The notes beneath the pieces were generated by a model. It was not told the origin of the DNA, ran no database searches, and saw nothing but the letters and a program-made list of their open reading frames with translations. Shown here piece by piece: positions 61,177 through 64,000 of a stretch of 64,000 bases of DNA. Made by a program: the position numbers and the translations under genes. The stretch is from Bacillota bacterium. GTDB taxonomy: Bacteria; Bacillota; Clostridia; Oscillospirales; Ruminococcaceae. The stretch spans positions 1-64,000 of the forward strand of contig JAEXUW010000005.1 in NCBI GenBank assembly GCA_023439835.1, in the 5' to 3' direction. Position 1 is the stretch's first letter. Each line of letters begins with the position of its first letter.

Positions 61177-63474
61177 CTAGTCACCGCGTTTTAGAAGCCC
61201 CTCAAACCTGTCGCAAAGCTCACTGGCGGTTTCGCTTTTCATGCTTTCGACAAACATCATCACGCCTTTTCCTGTCTTTGACGGGCGGATAAGCACACGC
61301 CCTTTTTCCTCATTTAAAACAACGCCCTCACCAAGCCCCGCCCGCTCTGAGCATAATTTTTTTAGAATACCAGACGGCGGCGCTTCCATAGTGACAAAGC
61401 GAGTGGTCGAAAAAAACTCTGGAATATTTTCAGCCACACTTTTGATGTTGGTTCCTTTTTCTCTGATATAACCTAAAAGCATTGCCGAGAGCATTACCCC
61501 GTCATGAACAAATAGCGATGCCGGCGCTTGATTTCTTGCCTCGCTGTCGCTTTTGTCACAGGTGCAGTTATAATATCTCAAAACCCGTCTGCCGTATATT
61601 TTTGCAAGCTCATCCGCCACAGCCGGAAATGAAAACGGAAGAGAAACGTCAAGCCCCTTTTCAAACATAATCTTACAGCCGAGGAGAACCATTTTTTCAT
61701 AAAAAATATAGCCCGTCGCATCGGTGTATAAAGAGGCTTTCTTTCCGTCGCCTGAAATGTGAATAACCATTCTCTCGCCGTAGATGTCGATTAGTGGAGT
61801 TATTGTGCGGTCAATCAGCTCTGCGGTGTTCATGCTTGTTGTCTTAAATTCAGCCCTAATTCCCTTTAAATCTTGCGAAAGAAGCTTTCGTATTCCCGCC
61901 GCGTAAAGCTGAATAATATCCCCAGCCTTGCGATAACTTCCGAATTCGCTGTGCGACACCTTTCTGAATTCGCCTCGGTTAATGCCTGCTTCAATTTTTC
62001 TCTCCTGCGCTCTGGTGAGCGGAAGTCCGTTTTCAGAAAGAATTCTAATTCTTGTCATATTGCCGGAATCTATGAAACACGCTATTCCCGCATCGGCAGG
62101 CTTCATGCAATATACAAGCTGTGGCTCGGTGCATTCACCGAAGTCAAGGACTGTCCCCCCCGCTGACATCACCCCAGAGATTAAGCCAAGTGCCAAAGCA
62201 TGTGAAGCACAGTCCGACTTATATCCGACGGCAACCGTCCTGTTTTCACAGCATGAAGCAACAGAAGCGCCGATTACCGTGGCAAGCGAAGGTGTAATAT
62301 CGCCATTTGTTTCGCCTGTTATACCGTCATCATCTATAAAAAGCGTTCTTGCATTTCCGTATTTAATATCGTATGAAGCGCTACTGCCCTTATCAAGTTG
62401 CTTACCGTTCCAGATACGAACGCCCGGCTCAACGACAGAGCTTTCGCCAACAACGGCGTTTTCACCGACAACGGCGCCCTCAAAAACCGATGAGCTTTTC
62501 AAGACTCTTGCGTTTTCACACAGCACGCACCCCACACAGCTCCCCCTGTCGCCGACAAAGCCACCGTTTAGGATAATTGCGCCGTGAATTTTAGCGTTGC
62601 GACCGATAGATACGTCGTCGCAAATAACCGAACCCGCCTCAATTATACTGCCCTCAGCGATTGAAACATTCTTTCCAATATAACACGGCGGAATTATCTT
62701 CACGCCTCTGAAAGAAGCTGTGCCCGCATAAATCGTGCCGTCAAGCTCACGATGTCCTGAAAGCCGACAGGAAACCTTCCCCTCAAGCATATCACGCTGA
62801 CATTTAATATACGACCTGAAATCCCCGATATCACACCAATAGCCTGTTTCCTCAAACGCGAAAAGCCTCATTTTCTTTCTCATCATCATGGGGAAGATAT
62901 CCTGTGCAAAATCTGACTTTTCGTTTTCAGGGATAAGCTCAAGCGCCGTTTTTGAAAGTATATACACGCCGGTATTCGCCATATCGGTGGTACAGCTTTC
63001 AAATGAGGGCTTTTCAACAAAGCCAGTTATCTGCCCCTGTGAATCATAAAGCACCAAGCCGAATTCACGCGGATCGTGAACACGCCTGACTATTATGGTG
63101 GCATCAGCATTGTTTTTTTTGTGATATTCAATCGCACGCGTAATGTCAAAGTCACACATTGCATCTCCGCTGATTACCAACACACAATCGTCCCTTGAAG
63201 CTAGCCTGACGCTTCCCGCCGTTCCGAGAGGCGAATCCTCAAAGGAATAATCAAGGCTCATTCCATCAAAGCTGTCATCGTCAAAATGAGAAACTATTTT
63301 GTCGCCCTTATACATAAGTGTCAGCGTCGCCTTTGAGAAACCATGACTTTTCAAAAGCTCAAGAATATATTCAAGAACAGGGCGTCCGCAAAGCGGTGCC
63401 AACGGCTTGGGAATACTGCACGTCATTGGTCTTAATCGTGTTCCCTCGCCCCCCGCCATAATAATAGCCTGCAT
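61177..63474 (-). CDS. Sugar nucleotidyltransferase fused to a degenerate phosphomannomutase domain
   Basis: A 765-residue protein. The N-terminal NTP-transferase (about 1-235) has MAGGEGTRLRPMTCSIPKPL, FVEKP and the acid in ISGDAMCDFD. A left-handed beta-helix region follows (about 245-365). The C-terminal part (about 370-760) matches the phosphomannomutase/phosphoglucomutase fold but lacks the TASHNP serine loop (IDSGNM at 468-473) and the DGDGDR metal loop (SGDGKK at 574-579). It may make an NDP-sugar with a regulatory pseudo-mutase domain. Start ATG 63474 lies after GGGGGAG; the frame is open 7 codons further. Confidence 0.88.
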   Translation of the reverse strand: MQAIIMAGGEGTRLRPMTCSIPKPLAPLCGRPVLEYILELLKSHGFSKATLTLMYKGDKIVSHFDDDSFDGMSLDYSFEDSPLGTAGSVRLASRDDCVLVISGDAMCDFDITRAIEYHKKNNADATIIVRRVHDPREFGLVLYDSQGQITGFVEKPSFESCTTDMANTGVYILSKTALELIPENEKSDFAQDIFPMMMRKKMRLFAFEETGYWCDIGDFRSYIKCQRDMLEGKVSCRLSGHRELDGTIYAGTASFRGVKIIPPCYIGKNVSIAEGSIIEAGSVICDDVSIGRNAKIHGAIILNGGFVGDRGSCVGCVLCENARVLKSSSVFEGAVVGENAVVGESSVVEPGVRIWNGKQLDKGSSASYDIKYGNARTLFIDDDGITGETNGDITPSLATVIGASVASCCENRTVAVGYKSDCASHALALGLISGVMSAGGTVLDFGECTEPQLVYCMKPADAGIACFIDSGNMTRIRILSENGLPLTRAQERKIEAGINRGEFRKVSHSEFGSYRKAGDIIQLYAAGIRKLLSQDLKGIRAEFKTTSMNTAELIDRTITPLIDIYGERMVIHISGDGKKASLYTDATGYIFYEKMVLLGCKIMFEKGLDVSLPFSFPAVADELAKIYGRRVLRYYNCTCDKSDSEARNQAPASLFVHDGVMLSAMLLGYIREKGTNIKSVAENIPEFFSTTRFVTMEAPPSGILKKLCSERAGLGEGVVLNEEKGRVLIRPSKTGKGVMMFVESMKSETASELCDRFEGLLKRGD

Positions 63475-63585
63475 ATTTCTCCCCCTTAAAAACATATATA
63501 TGCAATATTATTGACAGATAAGGGTGAGTTATGCTTTGAAAATATCTCGCATTTTGTTTATATTTCAATTTTAGAATATTATTTA

Positions 63586-63614
63586 TTGATTTATTTTAAA
63601 CTTTATGGTATTAT
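63586..63614 (+). promoter_or_regulatory. Promoter of a short plus-strand transcript
   Basis: TTGATT (63586-63591), a 17-bp spacer and TATTAT (63609-63614). The transcript would run about 200 bases to the terminator at 63791-63826. Confidence 0.6.
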
Positions 63615-63679
63615 TTGAGTCAACAAACAAATTTAAACAAAAACAGCTTATGTTATTTGACAGAAAAGGTGAATTTTAT

Positions 63680-63736
63680 ATGCAAGAGAAAAAGGTGATA
63701 TCTCAAAAGCCAGCAGTATATCACTCACAAGAATAA
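63680..63736 (+). CDS. Possible 18-residue peptide gene
   Basis: ATG 63680, 7 bases after AAAAGGTGA, encodes 18 residues (MQEKKVISQKPAVYHSQE) up to TAA. It lies inside a promoter-to-terminator interval with no other gene. No family recognised. It may be a real micro-gene, a leader peptide, or chance within a small RNA. Confidence 0.35.
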   Translation: MQEKKVISQKPAVYHSQE

Positions 63737-63790
63737 TGCCAGTTGATAACTCAAAACTGTTATGCATAAAAATCAGCAACCGCAAATAGA

Positions 63791-63826
63791 AAACAGGAAT
63801 GCAAAACGCATTCCTGTTTGTTTTTA
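63791..63826. terminator. Bidirectional terminator before the GNAT gene end
   Basis: Stem AAACAGGAATGC/GCATTCCTGTTT with a 5-base loop. T-rich on the plus side and TTTTCTATTT on the minus side. On the minus strand it ends the partial GNAT gene, whose stop codon overlaps the flank. Confidence 0.82.
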
Positions 63827-64000
63827 TATTTCCTTTTCCATTACAAAATCATCCATTACAAAGCCGTTTCCAATGTCCGCAACCTGCTCTCGCACCGTTT
63901 TAAAGCCCTTTTTCTCATAAATCTTGATAGGGTTCTCATTGTTACGGTTGACTGTCAGCCAGATTGCTTTTAAGTCAAGCTCTTTACACATTTGCTCTAA
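63824..64000 (-). CDS. GNAT acetyltransferase, C-terminal part (cut by the window edge)
   Basis: The last 58 residues of a GNAT protein: LEQMCKELDLKAIWLTVNRNN, then NPIKIYEKKGFKTV, the typical last acetyl-CoA helix and strand with the conserved Tyr. The 5' part is outside the window, so length and substrate cannot be judged. It ends at the shared terminator. Confidence 0.85.
   Translation of the reverse strand, partial: LEQMCKELDLKAIWLTVNRNNENPIKIYEKKGFKTVREQVADIGNGFVMDDFVMEKEI

Overview
The window looks like chromosome from a low-GC, endospore-forming Firmicute, most likely an anaerobic member of Clostridia (Oscillospirales/Ruminococcaceae-like). This is inferred from gene content: a SpoVM micro-protein, a SpoIVFB-like M50 protease, RemA, RNase J, PrkC with PASTA repeats, GdpP, AT-rich spacers, strong GGAGG ribosome sites and sigma-A type promoters with 17-bp spacers. 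No insertion sequence, prophage module, CRISPR array or att site was seen.

Layout. (1) 1-31547, almost all on the minus strand, is a core block. From right to left it reads: yicC-like, remA, gmk, rpoZ, priA, def, fmt, rsmB, rlmN, prpC, prkC, rsgA, thiN, spoVM (the Bacillus yloC-to-spoVM order without coaBC and rpe); a small membrane protein plus M50 protease; a B12-binding-type radical SAM protein with its DUF2344 partner; rplS, lepB, rbgA, rnhB, yraN-like, thrC; a metallophosphoesterase; tig, clpP, clpX, lon, ysxC, lysA; a TrpR-like regulator, a methyltransferase, hslO; and a tRNA-Val/tRNA-Asp pair at the left edge. (2) 31700-46754 is an accessory block on both strands with many one-gene regulators: a GNAT enzyme, WYL and GyrI-like proteins, a TipAS-type MerR regulator with a HhH partner, an unnamed phage-like family, a decayed MpsC/DUF2294 gene beside a DUF3360 permease, a metallo-beta-lactamase-fold lipoprotein, two AraC regulators, a PAS-GGDEF-EAL protein, a methyltransferase, and a beta-glucan pair (GH16 lipoprotein, GH5). 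(3) 46802-51188, plus strand, is one probable operon with a consensus promoter: a small membrane protein, a D-2-hydroxyacid dehydrogenase, proB, proA and a membrane-anchored protein of unknown function. (4) 51247-63474, minus strand, is core again: gdpP, rplI, dnaB, tilS, hpt, ftsH; RNase J behind a long structured leader; and a nucleotidyltransferase fused to a phosphomannomutase-like domain that appears to have lost its catalytic motifs. A partial GNAT gene runs off the right edge.

Functional links. tig-clpP-clpX-lon and ftsH cover protein folding and turnover. rbgA, rsgA, ysxC, rlmN, rsmB, rplS and rplI serve ribosome assembly. def and fmt handle N-terminal formyl-methionine. prpC and prkC form a phosphatase/kinase pair. 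gdpP degrades c-di-AMP.

Nothing here is clearly a new defence or biosynthetic system. The observations most worth a second look are the RNase J leader (a 117-nt region closed by a perfect 9-bp stem), the SpoVM gene and the truncated SpoIVFA-like partner of the M50 protease, the decayed pseudo-enzyme domain in the sugar nucleotidyltransferase, and the accessory regulator modules. Start codons were re-chosen from ribosome-binding sites wherever the longest reading frame overran the upstream gene; each change is stated in the entry.
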